A DNA stretch of 64,000 bases. Source: an uncultured Lachnospiraceae bacterium (GTDB lineage Bacteria; Bacillota; Clostridia; Lachnospirales; Lachnospiraceae). Positions 1 to 9,952 of the stretch are shown here, piece after piece. The stretch spans positions 1 to 64,000 of the forward strand of contig UQVK01000008.1 of the NCBI GenBank assembly GCA_900544445.1. The letters run 5' to 3'. Both the position numbers and the translations under genes were made by a program. How positions within the stretch are numbered: the first letter of the stretch is position 1; the number at the start of each line of letters is the position of its first letter. The notes below the pieces were generated by a model that did no database searches, was not told the origin of the DNA, and was given only the letters and a program-made list of their open reading frames with translations.

Positions 1-1
1 C

Positions 2-724
2 ATTTTCGTTCTTCCGGCAGACAGAACGCAGCAGGGCGTCCGCAGCGTGAGAAAGGCGGGCGGAAAGAAAAGAGCGGCGGGGATCGCTGTCCTGGTTTTA
101 TCAGCTGTCCTGGGCTATGCAGCCGTTCTGGCGCTGCAGGTATGGATTTCCGGAGCGGGGCCTCTGGAAGCGTTGATGGACCGATATGGCCTTTTGGCAG
201 GCTCGTTCGGACAGCTTTCTGCAGAGACGGGCATTTTCTGGATGATTCCCGTGATCTGCCTTTGTATTTTATATATTTTTGCTTTCTTTGACCAGCAGAG
301 GAACGTGGGCAGCGTGTGGCTGCTGCCCTTCCTGCTTTCCACGTTCCGGTGCGTTTTTGCGCAAAGCGGCGGGGCGGAATGTGCGGTGGCGCTTCTGTTC
401 TGGCTGATCATGGCCGGAATGGGCCTCCATGGCGCCTTTTTCCGGGAGGTGAAACGGAAGGGACGCAGAGAGGCGGGCGTTTCCGCATCAGCGGTTTCTG
501 CATCCGCGGTTCCTGCCACGGCAGTTCCCGGGGAAAATGGAGGGATCGAAGAAAGGATTTCCACAGAACGAAGGCCGCTTCCGGGAGAACCCATTCCCAA
601 TCCGCTTCCCGGGCCGAAAAAGCATGAGCGCAGGGAAATGGATTATGCCTTTGAACCGGGCGAAGACAGGATGTTTTTTGACATCGACCGGGTGGAAGAG
701 GGAGACGATTTCGATTATCAGTGA
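2..724 (+). CDS. C-terminal part of an uncharacterised polytopic membrane protein (left-truncated)
   Basis: The reading frame is open from the first bases of the window to the TGA at 722-724, so the gene probably begins outside. The GTG at 47 has no convincing ribosome binding site. The visible part has about four hydrophobic segments (about nt 74-150, 230-286, 317-361, 380-436). After these comes an Ala/Val/Pro-rich linker and a charged tail containing NPLPGPKKH, then MDYAFEP and FDID, and ending in DDFDYQ. From memory, a basic-proline patch followed by a short acidic end of this kind occurs in large Lachnospiraceae membrane proteins, some annotated as glycosyltransferases; that link is inference. 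No catalytic domain is visible, so no function is assigned. Confidence 0.6.
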   Translation: MFVLPADRTQQGVRSVRKAGGKKRAAGIAVLVLSAVLGYAAVLALQVWISGAGPLEALMDRYGLLAGSFGQLSAETGIFWMIPVICLCILYIFAFFDQQRNVGSVWLLPFLLSTFRCVFAQSGGAECAVALLFWLIMAGMGLHGAFFREVKRKGRREAGVSASAVSASAVPATAVPGENGGIEERISTERRPLPGEPIPNPLPGPKKHERREMDYAFEPGEDRMFFDIDRVEEGDDFDYQ

Positions 725-824
725 ATAAAATGGCTTCTCTTTGAAAGAATAAAGAAAAGAGGATTCTGACCCGCACGGGCGTTTGACCGGAGAGCGGAAG
801 GAAAAGACAAGGAGAGGCCAGATT

Positions 825-1616
825 ATGGGAATATGGATTGATACGGCAGATTATTATGGAAGAAGGCCGGGGATGAAACACCTGGCGGAGACCGTGGAAC
901 AGGCGGAGAAGGAGAATGTGAAGGCAAAGGAGGAGGAAGCGGACAGCAAGCAGGAACGGGAACGCCAGAGGGACGAACGGATCGAGCAGACGGGTCAGCT
1001 CACGCTGGAGCGGCATGGTGAAGAGGAACGGGCGATCCATATGATCAGCATCATCGGGGAGATCGAAGGACATGACAACCTGAGCAGTTCCGCAAAGACC
1101 ACCAAATACGAACACATCCTTCCCCAGCTTGCGGCGATTGAGGACAGCAGCCGGATCGAAGGCCTGCTCATTCTGCTGAACACCATGGGCGGAGACGTGG
1201 AGGCGGGACTCGCCATTGCGGAAATGATCGCGTCCCTGAGCAAGCCCACGGTTTCCCTGGTTCTGGGGGGCGGCCATTCCATCGGCGTTCCCATCGCTGT
1301 GAGCGCCGATTATTCTTTTATTGTCCCGTCCGGGACCATGGTCATTCATCCGGTCCGGATGAGCGGCACCGTGATCGGTGCGCCGCAGACCTTTGACTAT
1401 TTCAAGCAGATCCAGGACCGGATCACCGGATTCGTCTGCGCTCACTGCTCCCTGTCCAGAAGCAGGATGGAAGAGATGATGATGGAGACCGGAATGCTCA
1501 CCAAGGATCTGGGAACCATCCTTGTGGGCAGACAGGCGGTGGAAGCCGGGCTGATCAATGAGGTGGGCGGAATTAAGGATGCCATTGCGAAGCTGCATGA
1601 GATGGGCAGGATATAA
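825..1616 (+). CDS. tepA: ClpP-like translocation-enhancing protein TepA
   Basis: 263 aa protein of the ClpP/crotonase fold (YmfB/TepA family). The serine sits in GGGHSIGVP (about residue 152) and a histidine in MVIHPVRM (about residue 175), the places of the ClpP Ser and His. The N-terminal 60 residues are charged and probably helical. The start is the ATG at 825, preceded by AGGAGAGG; an in-frame TTG at 783 would add 14 residues but has no ribosome binding site. The gene lies just upstream of spoIIIE, as tepA does in Bacillus subtilis, which supports the assignment. TepA has been linked to protein export and signal peptide degradation; the cellular role here is inferred from family only. 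Confidence 0.88.
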   Translation: MGIWIDTADYYGRRPGMKHLAETVEQAEKENVKAKEEEADSKQERERQRDERIEQTGQLTLERHGEEERAIHMISIIGEIEGHDNLSSSAKTTKYEHILPQLAAIEDSSRIEGLLILLNTMGGDVEAGLAIAEMIASLSKPTVSLVLGGGHSIGVPIAVSADYSFIVPSGTMVIHPVRMSGTVIGAPQTFDYFKQIQDRITGFVCAHCSLSRSRMEEMMMETGMLTKDLGTILVGRQAVEAGLINEVGGIKDAIAKLHEMGRI

Positions 1617-1666
1617 TAGATTCCGGCGTAAGGGTCCGGACGGGATCCATCCTGGGAAATAGAAGG

Positions 1667-1695
1667 ATGACAACTTTCCGTTTTCGTGGTATACT
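1667..1695 (+). promoter_or_regulatory. Sigma-A type promoter for spoIIIE/ftsK
   Basis: ATGACA (1667-1672) and TATACT (1690-1695) are separated by 17 bases and lie about 50 bases upstream of the translocase start. Each hexamer matches the consensus at five of six positions. This suggests the gene has its own transcript besides read-through from tepA. Confidence 0.6.
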
Positions 1696-1743
1696 AACTT
1701 CGATTCAGTCTGTGGTCATACAGATTACGGAGGCGGTAGTAGA

Positions 1744-4700
1744 ATGGCATCAACTTCAGGAAGCAGGTCGGGCACAAGATCAGGCACAAAGAAAAAAAGT
1801 ACATCTTCTTCCAGAACGAGAAGCAGCTCCAGAACAAAGTCAGGCGGTAAAGGAAACCAGACAAAGGGCAGAAAACAGGAGGAGCGCGCAATCGCAAATG
1901 AGATCCTTCTGATTGCGGTATTTGCGCTCTGCGTCCTGCTCTTTTTGTGTAATTTCGGCGTGATCGGTCCGGTCGGGAACGCCGTGAGCAGCGTGATGTT
2001 CGGATTATTCGGCATGGTGGCCTATGCGGTCCCCGTGCTTGTTTTTGTGGGATTGGCCTTTGGCCTTTCCAACCGGGGCAATTTTTTCGCCGCTTTGAAG
2101 ATCGCGGCGGGAGTTGTGCTTTTTATCCTGATCGGCGTTGTACTGGAAATGATCGGGGGAGAGGCGGCTTCCCTGGAAAGCTACTCCGTTGTGGCCCTTT
2201 ATACGGCAGGCGCGGAAACGAAGACGGGGGGCGGCGTTCTGTCCGGTTCCGTAGCCTGGCTGCTGGAGCATTTCCTGGGAATGGTCGGTGCCGTGCTTCT
2301 GGTGATCGTGCTTGCCATCATCTGCCTGGTGATTGTGACGGAAAAATCTTTTGTGGGCGGGGTGAAAACAGGAAGCCGCAGGGTTTATGAATCCGCAAGA
2401 GAGGATGCCATCGCCCGGAAGGAGCGGGCAAGACAGAGGCGTCAGGAGCAGGAAAGCCGCCGTGCGCAGGAGGCGAAAGAACGGGAAGAGGAGGAAGCGC
2501 GCCGGGATGCGGAGAAAATCCTCCGTATGGACAAAAAGGTGTTCGGCGTGATGCCGAATCCTACGCTCGCGGAAGAAACGAGAGCGGCCGGAGCGGAAAA
2601 TTCGCCGCGGGTTTCCGCCGGCACTCCAGGAACTTTTGCCAGCATGCGGGAGATCAGAGAAACGTCTTCCGTGAAAAGAAAAGGCGGCATAAATCCGGAC
2701 TCTTCTCAGACGGATCATCTGATTGATCTGGAAAGAATCCGCATTCATTCTGCGACGACGGAAGAGGAGGAAGAAAGAGACGAGGTCCCGTTCCGGGCTG
2801 CACAGGAAACTCTTTCACCAGTCGGAAAAGAAGGAGAAAAGGCGGAAGCTTCCGTGGACAGGGAGCAAAAGGCGCCGTCGGCGGATCCTCTGGCGAAAAC
2901 CTATCGGAACGCGGATGTATTCCGGGACATGCGAATGATGGAGCCGCTCCACATAACGCTGGAACCCGTTTCTCTGACAGCGGATACGCAGGAAACCCGG
3001 GAAGAACTGTGGATGCAGGAAGAACCGGCGGCTTTTGAGGATGAAAAAGCGGATGCCGGAGAGCATACAGAACCGGAAATCCAGGAAATCTTCGAATACA
3101 GCGCCGGAGAAATTCCGGAGGAGGAAGAGATCGAAAGCGAGGAAGCGGAAAGCGGGGAACCGGAGGCTGCATTTTCAGGAATCCGGTTTGCGGACGAACA
3201 GCCTCCTGCTCCCGAGGTGGAGAAAGCGCTGCCCAAACCTGTCGCTGCACCCACTGCAAGGCCTGTGGCAGCAGCAACCGGTTCCGGCGGCAGCACGGCG
3301 GCAAAGGCCGAGCCGAAGGCATCCCCGCCACGGCCCAAAACGCCACCGAGGCCTTATCAGTTCCCGCCTCTGTCCCTGTTAAAGCGGGCGGAGAACAAGA
3401 ACGGGCAGGATGCGGCCAGGGAGCTTAAAAACACGGCGGCAAAGCTGCAGCAGACCCTGGCAACCTTCGGCGTGAAGGTGACGATCACGGATATCAGCCA
3501 GGGACCGGCCGTAACCCGCTATGAACTGCAGCCGGAACAGGGCGTGAAGGTGAGCAAGATCGTCGGGCTTTCCGACGACATCAAGCTGAATCTGGCAGCC
3601 ACTGACATCCGAATCGAAGCGCCTATTCCGGGAAAGGCGGCCATCGGCATCGAGGTGCCCAACAGGGAGAACACGGTCGTCAGTCTCCGGGAGCTTCTGG
3701 AGAGCAAAGCCTTCCGGGAATTCCCGTCAAAGCTTGCCTTTGCGGTGGGTAAGGACATCGCCGGCAAGGTGGTGGTTTCCGACATCGCCAAAATGCCCCA
3801 CATGCTGATTGCGGGATCCACGGGTTCCGGAAAATCGGTCTGCATCAATACGCTGATCATGAGCATTCTTTATAAGGCAAAACCGGACGAGGTGAAGTTG
3901 ATTCTGGTGGATCCGAAGGTGGTGGAGCTGAGCGTATATAACGGCATTCCCCACCTGCTGATTCCGGTGGTGACGGACCCGAAGCAGGCATCCAGCGCGC
4001 TGCACTGGGGCGTTGCGGAGATGGAGAGCCGGTACCAGAAATTTGCGGACTGGAATGTGCGCGATCTGAAGGGCTACAATAAAAAGGTGGAGGAGCAGAA
4101 GAAAAAGGGAAATCCGGATGCGCCGGAGCGCCTGCCTCAGATCGTCATTATCGTGGACGAGCTGGCGGACCTGATGATGGTGGCGCCCGGCGAGGTGGAG
4201 GAATCCATCTGCCGTCTGGCCCAGCTGGCCAGAGCGGCGGGCATTCATCTGATCATCGCCACCCAGCGTCCTTCCGTGGACGTCATTACCGGCCTGATCA
4301 AGGCGAATATGCCGAGCCGGGCCGCGTTTGCCGTATCCAGCGGCGTGGATTCCCGCACCATTCTGGACATGAACGGCGCGGAGAAGCTGCTCGGTAAGGG
4401 CGACATGCTTTTCTATCCGCAGGGCTATCCCAAGCCCGCCCGTGTACAGGGCGCCTTTGTTTCCGATTCCGAGGTTTCCGATGTGGTGGATTTCCTGAAA
4501 AACCAGGCGATCGGAAATGTGTATGACGAAGGGATTCTGGAAAAGGTGAAGAGCATGGAAAGCTCCACTTCGTCTTCTTCCGGAGGAGGCGGAAGCGAGA
4601 GGGATCCCTATTTTGAACAGGCGGGACGTTTCATCATTGATAAGGATAAGGCGTCCATCGGCATGCTTCAGAGGATGTTCAAGATAGGCTTCAACCGGGC

Positions 4701-4821
4701 GGCCCGCATCATGGACCAGCTGGCGGACGCGGGCGTTGTGGGCGAGGAGGAAGGCACGAAGCCGAGAAAGATTCTGATGAGTGAGGAACAGTTCGAACAG
4801 TACATAGAAGAAACCCTGTGA
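1744..4821 (+). CDS. spoIIIE: DNA translocase FtsK/SpoIIIE
   Basis: 1025 aa membrane-anchored DNA pump that moves chromosomal DNA across a closing septum during division or sporulation. After a basic, Ser/Thr-rich N-terminus come four membrane segments (about 53-75, 83-108, 115-137, 165-199). A long acidic, proline-rich linker of about 350 residues follows, then the RecA-like motor with Walker A GSTGSGKS (about 691-698) and Walker [11 protein letters not shown] (about 802-811), and a winged-helix gamma domain (about 960-1025) that in the family recognises orienting DNA sequences. ATG 1744 follows GGAGG with good spacing. The tepA neighbour favours the SpoIIIE name, but the sequence alone does not separate FtsK from SpoIIIE roles. 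The linker is longer than the short one of B. subtilis SpoIIIE. Confidence 0.95.
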   Translation: MASTSGSRSGTRSGTKKKSTSSSRTRSSSRTKSGGKGNQTKGRKQEERAIANEILLIAVFALCVLLFLCNFGVIGPVGNAVSSVMFGLFGMVAYAVPVLVFVGLAFGLSNRGNFFAALKIAAGVVLFILIGVVLEMIGGEAASLESYSVVALYTAGAETKTGGGVLSGSVAWLLEHFLGMVGAVLLVIVLAIICLVIVTEKSFVGGVKTGSRRVYESAREDAIARKERARQRRQEQESRRAQEAKEREEEEARRDAEKILRMDKKVFGVMPNPTLAEETRAAGAENSPRVSAGTPGTFASMREIRETSSVKRKGGINPDSSQTDHLIDLERIRIHSATTEEEEERDEVPFRAAQETLSPVGKEGEKAEASVDREQKAPSADPLAKTYRNADVFRDMRMMEPLHITLEPVSLTADTQETREELWMQEEPAAFEDEKADAGEHTEPEIQEIFEYSAGEIPEEEEIESEEAESGEPEAAFSGIRFADEQPPAPEVEKALPKPVAAPTARPVAAATGSGGSTAAKAEPKASPPRPKTPPRPYQFPPLSLLKRAENKNGQDAARELKNTAAKLQQTLATFGVKVTITDISQGPAVTRYELQPEQGVKVSKIVGLSDDIKLNLAATDIRIEAPIPGKAAIGIEVPNRENTVVSLRELLESKAFREFPSKLAFAVGKDIAGKVVVSDIAKMPHMLIAGSTGSGKSVCINTLIMSILYKAKPDEVKLILVDPKVVELSVYNGIPHLLIPVVTDPKQASSALHWGVAEMESRYQKFADWNVRDLKGYNKKVEEQKKKGNPDAPERLPQIVIIVDELADLMMVAPGEVEESICRLAQLARAAGIHLIIATQRPSVDVITGLIKANMPSRAAFAVSSGVDSRTILDMNGAEKLLGKGDMLFYPQGYPKPARVQGAFVSDSEVSDVVDFLKNQAIGNVYDEGILEKVKSMESSTSSSSGGGGSERDPYFEQAGRFIIDKDKASIGMLQRMFKIGFNRAARIMDQLADAGVVGEEEGTKPRKILMSEEQFEQYIEETL

Positions 4822-4840
4822 CGGGCAAGGAGGTTTACAA

Positions 4841-6511
4841 ATGAAAACAGATATTGAAATCGCGCAGGAAGCAGTCATGGAGCCGATTGAAAGGGTGGCG
4901 GAGAAGCTGGAAATCGGTGCGGATGATCTGGAGCTTTACGGAAAGTACAAGGCGAAGCTTTCCGAGGAATTCATGTCGTCCGTCCAGGACCGCCCGGACG
5001 GAAAGCTGATTCTGGTTACGGCGATCAATCCCACTCCGGCGGGAGAGGGAAAGACCACCACCAGCGTCGGTCTGGGAGAGGCGTTCGGAAAGCTTGGGAA
5101 AAAGGCGGTCATCGCCCTCAGAGAGCCTTCCCTTGGGCCCTGCTTTGGCATCAAGGGCGGTGCGGCCGGCGGCGGCTATGCACAGGTGGTTCCCATGGAG
5201 GATCTGAATCTGCATTTTACCGGGGATTTTCATGCCATTACCTCCGCCAATAATCTCTGCGCAGCGCTTCTTGATAATCATATTCAACAGGGAAATGAGC
5301 TGGGAATCGATACCAGACAGGTGGTGTGGAAGCGCTGCCTGGATATGAATGACAGGGTGCTTCGGAACATCGTTGTGGGTCTTGGAAGCAAGGCGGACGG
5401 CACGGTGCGGGAGGATCATTTTGTCATCACTGTGGCGACGGAAATCATGGCGGTTCTCTGCCTTGCGGAAGACATGGCAGACCTGAAGAGACGGCTCGCC
5501 CGCATGGTGGTTGCCTATACTTTTGACGGAAGGCCGGTGACTGCGGAGGACATCGGGGCGGTGGGTTCCATGGCTGCGCTTCTGAAGGATGCCATCAAAC
5601 CCAACCTGATCCAGACGCTGGAGCATACGCCCGCGCTGGTGCATGGAGGTCCCTTCGCCAACATCGCGCATGGCTGCAATTCCGTGAGAGCGACGAAGAC
5701 GGCCATGAAGCTGGCGGATTATGTGATTACGGAGGCGGGCTTCGGCGCGGATCTGGGCGCGGAGAAGTTCTTTGACATCAAATGCCGGATGGCCGGCCTG
5801 AAGCCGGATGCGGTGGTCCTCGTGGCGACAGTGCGCGCCCTGAAATACAACGGTGGCGTTGCGAAGACAGATCTGGCGGCGGAAAATCTGGAAGCGCTTG
5901 CCAGGGGAATCGTCAATCTGGAAAAGCATATTGAAAACCTTCAGAAATACGGCGTTCCGGTGGTTGTTACCCTCAACTCCTTCCTGACCGATACGGAAGC
6001 GGAAATCTCCTATGTGAAGCAGTTCTGCGAGGAGCGTGGCTGTGAGTTCGCCATTTCCCAGGTATGGGAGAAGGGCGGAGAGGGCGGTATCGCTCTGGCA
6101 GAAAAGGTGCTGGAAACTTTGGAAAAGAAGGAAAGCCATTTCCATGTGCTCTATGAGGACAGCCTGAGCCTGCCGGAAAAAATTGAAACGGTAGCGAAGG
6201 AAATTTACGGTGCGGACGGGGTGGTTTATTCTCCGGCTGCGAAGAAGCAGCTTGCCCGCCTTGCCGAGCTTGGATTTTCCAATCTTCCTGTCTGCATGGC
6301 GAAGACCCAGTATTCCCTGTCGGACAACCCCGCTCTGCTGGGAAGACCGGAGCATTTTGAAATCAGCGTCAGGGAAGCTTACGTGTCCGCAGGGGCAGGC
6401 TTTGTTGTGGTTCTGACCGGAGCGGTCATGACCATGCCCGGCCTTCCCAAAAAGCCTGCCGCGTTTGGCATTGATGTAAATGAAGACGGACAGATTACAG
6501 GACTGTTCTGA
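4841..6511 (+). CDS. fhs: Formate--tetrahydrofolate ligase
   Basis: 556 aa, the normal family length. It makes 10-formyl-THF from formate, THF and ATP. The P-loop region [16 protein letters not shown] lies at about residues 64-79, followed by the conserved [19 protein letters not shown] stretch and a long conserved body up to the FGIDVN near the C-terminus. The start ATG follows AAGGAGG, 19 bases after the translocase stop, so read-through from that gene is likely. With folD directly downstream it forms a one-carbon folate pair, either for purine and serine metabolism or as part of an acetogenic methyl branch; the sequence here does not decide between them. Confidence 0.97.
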   Translation: MKTDIEIAQEAVMEPIERVAEKLEIGADDLELYGKYKAKLSEEFMSSVQDRPDGKLILVTAINPTPAGEGKTTTSVGLGEAFGKLGKKAVIALREPSLGPCFGIKGGAAGGGYAQVVPMEDLNLHFTGDFHAITSANNLCAALLDNHIQQGNELGIDTRQVVWKRCLDMNDRVLRNIVVGLGSKADGTVREDHFVITVATEIMAVLCLAEDMADLKRRLARMVVAYTFDGRPVTAEDIGAVGSMAALLKDAIKPNLIQTLEHTPALVHGGPFANIAHGCNSVRATKTAMKLADYVITEAGFGADLGAEKFFDIKCRMAGLKPDAVVLVATVRALKYNGGVAKTDLAAENLEALARGIVNLEKHIENLQKYGVPVVVTLNSFLTDTEAEISYVKQFCEERGCEFAISQVWEKGGEGGIALAEKVLETLEKKESHFHVLYEDSLSLPEKIETVAKEIYGADGVVYSPAAKKQLARLAELGFSNLPVCMAKTQYSLSDNPALLGRPEHFEISVREAYVSAGAGFVVVLTGAVMTMPGLPKKPAAFGIDVNEDGQITGLF

Positions 6512-6542
6512 AAAAGCAGGACGGATCGACAGGGAGGATAAG

Positions 6543-7406
6543 ATGGCACAGATCATTGACGGGAAGGCAATTTCCCAGGCAATTAAGGATGAAGTGAAGC
6601 GGGAGGTGGAAGGCCTGTCCGGACAGGGAATTACGGTAACGCTTGCCGTGGTTCAGGTGGGCAGCAATCCCGCCTCAACGGTTTATGTAAACAATAAAAA
6701 GAAGGCATGCGCATATACGGGTATCCGTTCCCTGTCCTATAACCTTCCGGAAAACGCCAGCCAGGAAGAACTGCTTTCACTGATCGCTGAACTGAACGGC
6801 AGGGCGGATGTGAACGGAATTCTGGTACAGCTTCCGCTTCCTTCCCATATGAATGAGGACGCCGTCATCGGCGCCATTTCTCCTGAAAAGGATGTGGATG
6901 GTTTTCATCCGCAGAACGTGGGAGCTCTGTGTATCGGAAAGCCGGGATTTGTTCCCTGTACGCCGGCGGGTATCATTGAACTACTGAAGCGTTCCGGCAT
7001 TGAAATCGCCGGAAAGGAATGCGTAATGATCGGAAGAAGCAATATAGTGGGAAAGCCCATGGCGTTGCTGCTTCTTAAGGAAAACGGAACGGTGACGGTT
7101 GCCCATTCCCGGACCGCAGACCTGAAGGCTGTTGCCAGACGGGCGGATATTCTGGTCGTGGCAATCGGAAAGGCGAAGATGATCACGGCCGAATACGTCA
7201 AACCGGGGGCAGCTGTTATTGACGTGGGAATGGACCGGGATGAGAACAATAAACTCTGTGGAGACGTGGATTATGAAGAGGTTTCCCGGATTGCTGGCGC
7301 AATCACTCCCGTACCCGGCGGTGTCGGCCCCATGACGATCGCCATGCTGATGAAAAACTGTCTGCAGGCAGCGCGGATGCAGACGGGCAGTGTGAAAGAA
7401 TCCTGA
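6543..7406 (+). CDS. folD: Bifunctional methylene-THF dehydrogenase / methenyl-THF cyclohydrolase
   Basis: 287 aa cytosolic enzyme that interconverts methylene-, methenyl- and 10-formyl-THF with NADP(H). Family signatures are the active-site region [12 protein letters not shown], the [12 protein letters not shown] stretch, [11 protein letters not shown], the Rossmann segment [15 protein letters not shown] and the C-terminal [15 protein letters not shown]. The start ATG at 6543 follows AGGGAGGAT and gives the usual family N-terminus; an in-frame ATG at 6480 would overlap fhs by 32 bases and has no ribosome binding site. It is co-directional with fhs, 31 bases downstream. Confidence 0.97.
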   Translation: MAQIIDGKAISQAIKDEVKREVEGLSGQGITVTLAVVQVGSNPASTVYVNNKKKACAYTGIRSLSYNLPENASQEELLSLIAELNGRADVNGILVQLPLPSHMNEDAVIGAISPEKDVDGFHPQNVGALCIGKPGFVPCTPAGIIELLKRSGIEIAGKECVMIGRSNIVGKPMALLLLKENGTVTVAHSRTADLKAVARRADILVVAIGKAKMITAEYVKPGAAVIDVGMDRDENNKLCGDVDYEEVSRIAGAITPVPGGVGPMTIAMLMKNCLQAARMQTGSVKES

Positions 7407-7420
7407 CAGGAAGGTAGCCT

Positions 7421-8956
7421 ATGAAATGTCCCAGATGCGGGAGCGAGATGAAGGATGGGATGCTGTTCTGTGAGCACTGCGGCGAGGAAATCCGGATCGT
7501 ACAGGATTTTGAACCGGAAATCGACGGAATTGTGACCGGCTTCGAAAATGCTTCCAACGTCAGACAGACAAAAGTAAATATGGAAAACCGCGGGGAAGGC
7601 AGAGAGATACCCGGACTGAATCCTGCAAAAAAGCGTTTCAGCAGAAAAAGAAGGTTTTTTTTGGCTGTGAGCGGCGCAATCCTGCTGATTGTATGTATTT
7701 TTGCGGCAATAGTGGGACTGCGTTTTCAAAATGCGGATTATCAGTATCAACGGGCGATGCGGTACATACAGGCAGGCGCTTTTGACATGGCCTGCGCTTA
7801 TGCGGAACGGGCCGTACGTCTGGCCCCTGATGAGTCGGAGTATCTGGCCGCTTATGCGGTCTGTCTGGCACAGACAGGTCTGAGGGAGGAAACAGAGGAT
7901 GTCTGTTTCAGAATTCTGGAGCTGGATGCTTCAAATGAGCAGGCCTATCGGGCGCTGGTGGCCATCTATGAAGAGGATGGAGAATATGAAAAGATCAATG
8001 AACTCCTTCTCTCCTGTCCGGATGAACAGATCGTCAGCAGTTATCCGGCCTATGTGGCCAAGCCTCCGGAGTTCTCCTATGAGAGCGGAATTTATGACAA
8101 AGCCCTTTCCCTGCGCCTGAGCGCGAATACCAGCGGGACCATCTATTATACCCTGGACGGAAGCGAGCCGGATGAGAACAGTCTGACGTATGCGTCTCCC
8201 ATTTTTCTGGAGTCGGGGGCCTACCGGATCCGGGCGGTGTTTGTGAACCAGTATGGCGTCTCCAGCGAGGAAGCGGAGGGAAATTATTACGTGGATGTGA
8301 CCGTTCCGGAAGCGCCGCAGGTTTCGCCGGAGGAGGGAAGCTATTCCCGGCCGACTCTGATCACTGTGATCGGTGGGGAAAACTGCAAAATCTACTATAC
8401 AACGGATGGAACGACGCCGACCCAGGATAAAACGGAATATACGGGACCCTTTCCCATGCCCGTGGGCGTAACGAAGTTCCGCTTTATCTGTTACAGTCTG
8501 GCAGGGGCTGCCGGAGAAGAAACGCAGGTGACCTATTCTCTGAATCTGCACGCCTCGCTGAGCATTGAGGCGGCAAGAAACAGGCTTCTGATCGAGCTGA
8601 TGGCAGCAGATGTAATTCAGGATATGGACGGCACGGTGGAAACAGGGACCGGGCATTATGTGTATAACTATCGATGTGCTGTGACCATAGACGGTGTAGA
8701 TTATTATCTGTACCGGGAATATTATGAGGACGATGCCGGAAACAGTGCGGCGACCGGCACGGATTATGTGGTCGACATCATGAACGGAACGTGCTATAAG
8801 GCGTTACAGACTGTGCAGGCTGAGGCAGAACCGGCCGTTACGGGCAGGGAAGCGGAGGCCGGAGAGGAACAGGAGGAAGCCGGGGCGGAGACGAAAGAAG
8901 CCGTGCAAGACCCCTGGAGCAGCCTGACGCTGGAGGAAATTTATTCTCAGGACTAG
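7421..8956 (+). CDS. Membrane protein with zinc ribbon, TPR-like repeats and two chitobiase-type domains
   Basis: 511 aa protein of mixed architecture. It starts with a zinc ribbon (CPRCG then CEHCG, residues 3-21), followed by a linker and one transmembrane helix (about 79-101). Next is a TPR-like helical region (about 104-200), then two repeats of the CHB_HEX_C_1 type, each marked by IYYTLDGSEP (about 241-250) or IYYTTDGTTP (about 324-333). An uncharacterised 70-residue domain and a Glu/Ala-rich tail complete it. The cytosolic ribbon and extracytoplasmic remainder suggest a type II membrane protein that touches the wall or envelope. The specific function is unknown. The ATG follows AGGAAGG, 14 bases after folD. 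Confidence 0.8.
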   Translation: MKCPRCGSEMKDGMLFCEHCGEEIRIVQDFEPEIDGIVTGFENASNVRQTKVNMENRGEGREIPGLNPAKKRFSRKRRFFLAVSGAILLIVCIFAAIVGLRFQNADYQYQRAMRYIQAGAFDMACAYAERAVRLAPDESEYLAAYAVCLAQTGLREETEDVCFRILELDASNEQAYRALVAIYEEDGEYEKINELLLSCPDEQIVSSYPAYVAKPPEFSYESGIYDKALSLRLSANTSGTIYYTLDGSEPDENSLTYASPIFLESGAYRIRAVFVNQYGVSSEEAEGNYYVDVTVPEAPQVSPEEGSYSRPTLITVIGGENCKIYYTTDGTTPTQDKTEYTGPFPMPVGVTKFRFICYSLAGAAGEETQVTYSLNLHASLSIEAARNRLLIELMAADVIQDMDGTVETGTGHYVYNYRCAVTIDGVDYYLYREYYEDDAGNSAATGTDYVVDIMNGTCYKALQTVQAEAEPAVTGREAEAGEEQEEAGAETKEAVQDPWSSLTLEEIYSQD

Positions 8957-9030
8957 ATTTCCCAAAATAGATTCCGGAGAAACGCCGGAGTGAAACATGC
9001 AGACATACGGATGTCAGAATGGAGGAAAAC

Positions 9031-9915
9031 ATGTATCAGATTTTACAGGCAAAGGAACTGACCGCAAACATTTTTGAAATGGTTGTGGAAGCGAAGCGGG
9101 TTGCAAAATCCTGCGAACCGGGACAGTTCGTGATCGTCAGAAAGGATGCGGACAGCGAGAGAATCCCGCTGACGATCTGTGATTATGACAGAGAAGCCGG
9201 AACGATTACCATCGTGTTCCAGATCGTCGGCGCGGGTACGCTGATGATGTCGGAACTGAAGACAGGGGATGCCTTCCACGATGTGGTCGGTCCTCTGGGA
9301 CGTCCATCCGAGCTGGTGGAGGAGGATATGGAAAGCCTCTCCAAAAAGAAAATCCTGTTTGTGGCAGGCGGCGTGGGAACCGCTCCCGTTTATCCGCAGG
9401 TAAAATGGCTGCATGAACACGGCGTGGCCGCAGACGTCATTGTGGGAGCGAAGACAAAGGACCTGATCCTCATGGAAGAAGAAATGAAGGCGGTGGCCGG
9501 AAACCTGTACATCACCACCGATGACGGCTCCTATGGAAGAAGCGGAATGGTGACTCAGACCATCCAGGATCTGGTGGAGAAGGAAGGAAAGAGTTACGAT
9601 GTCTGCATCGCCATCGGACCGATGATCATGATGAAATTCGTCTGTAAGCTCACCAAAGAGCTGAATATCCCCACTGTAGTCAGCCTGAATCCCATCATGG
9701 TGGATGGAACTGGCATGTGCGGAGCCTGCCGTGTGACGGTGGGTGACGAGGTGAAATTCGCCTGCGTGGACGGGCCGGAATTTGACGGACATAAAGTGAA
9801 TTTTGACGAGGCGATGAAGCGCCAGCAGATCTATAAGACACAGGAGGGAAGGGCTTACCTGAAGGCAAAGGAAGGCGCGACTCATCACGGCGGCTGCGGA
9901 AACTGCGCGGACTGA
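9031..9915 (+). CDS. nfnA: Sulfide/dihydroorotate dehydrogenase-like FAD/NAD-binding protein, NfnA-type subunit
   Basis: 294 aa flavoprotein subunit of the ferredoxin-NADP reductase type. The FAD-binding motif RIPLTICDYD lies near residue 46, the nucleotide-binding GGVGTAPVYP near 112, and the [2Fe-2S] cysteines at about 230, 233 and 245 in GTGMCGACR and FAC. It pairs with the glutamate-synthase-like flavoprotein immediately downstream. In Clostridia such pairs form NfnAB (electron-bifurcating NADH-dependent ferredoxin:NADP oxidoreductase) or SudAB. ATG 9031 is preceded by GGAGGA; the upstream ATG at 9019 has no such site. The C-terminus ends HHGGCGNCAD, an extra His/Cys cluster that could bind metal. 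The bifurcating function is inferred from pair architecture. Confidence 0.88.
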   Translation: MYQILQAKELTANIFEMVVEAKRVAKSCEPGQFVIVRKDADSERIPLTICDYDREAGTITIVFQIVGAGTLMMSELKTGDAFHDVVGPLGRPSELVEEDMESLSKKKILFVAGGVGTAPVYPQVKWLHEHGVAADVIVGAKTKDLILMEEEMKAVAGNLYITTDDGSYGRSGMVTQTIQDLVEKEGKSYDVCIAIGPMIMMKFVCKLTKELNIPTVVSLNPIMVDGTGMCGACRVTVGDEVKFACVDGPEFDGHKVNFDEAMKRQQIYKTQEGRAYLKAKEGATHHGGCGNCAD

Positions 9916-9952
9916 TCGGAAATCAGGCTTGTTATTCGGAATGGAGGTTATT

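Noticed and set aside
6480..6542. N-terminal extension of folD inside fhs
   Set aside because: It lacks a ribosome binding site, and the family N-terminus begins at 6543 behind a strong one.
4835..6556. 573-codon open frame on the minus strand, antisense to fhs
   Set aside because: It lacks any recognisable domain and follows the codon pattern of the strongly conserved fhs gene on the other strand. Long antisense frames are common in GC-rich genes.
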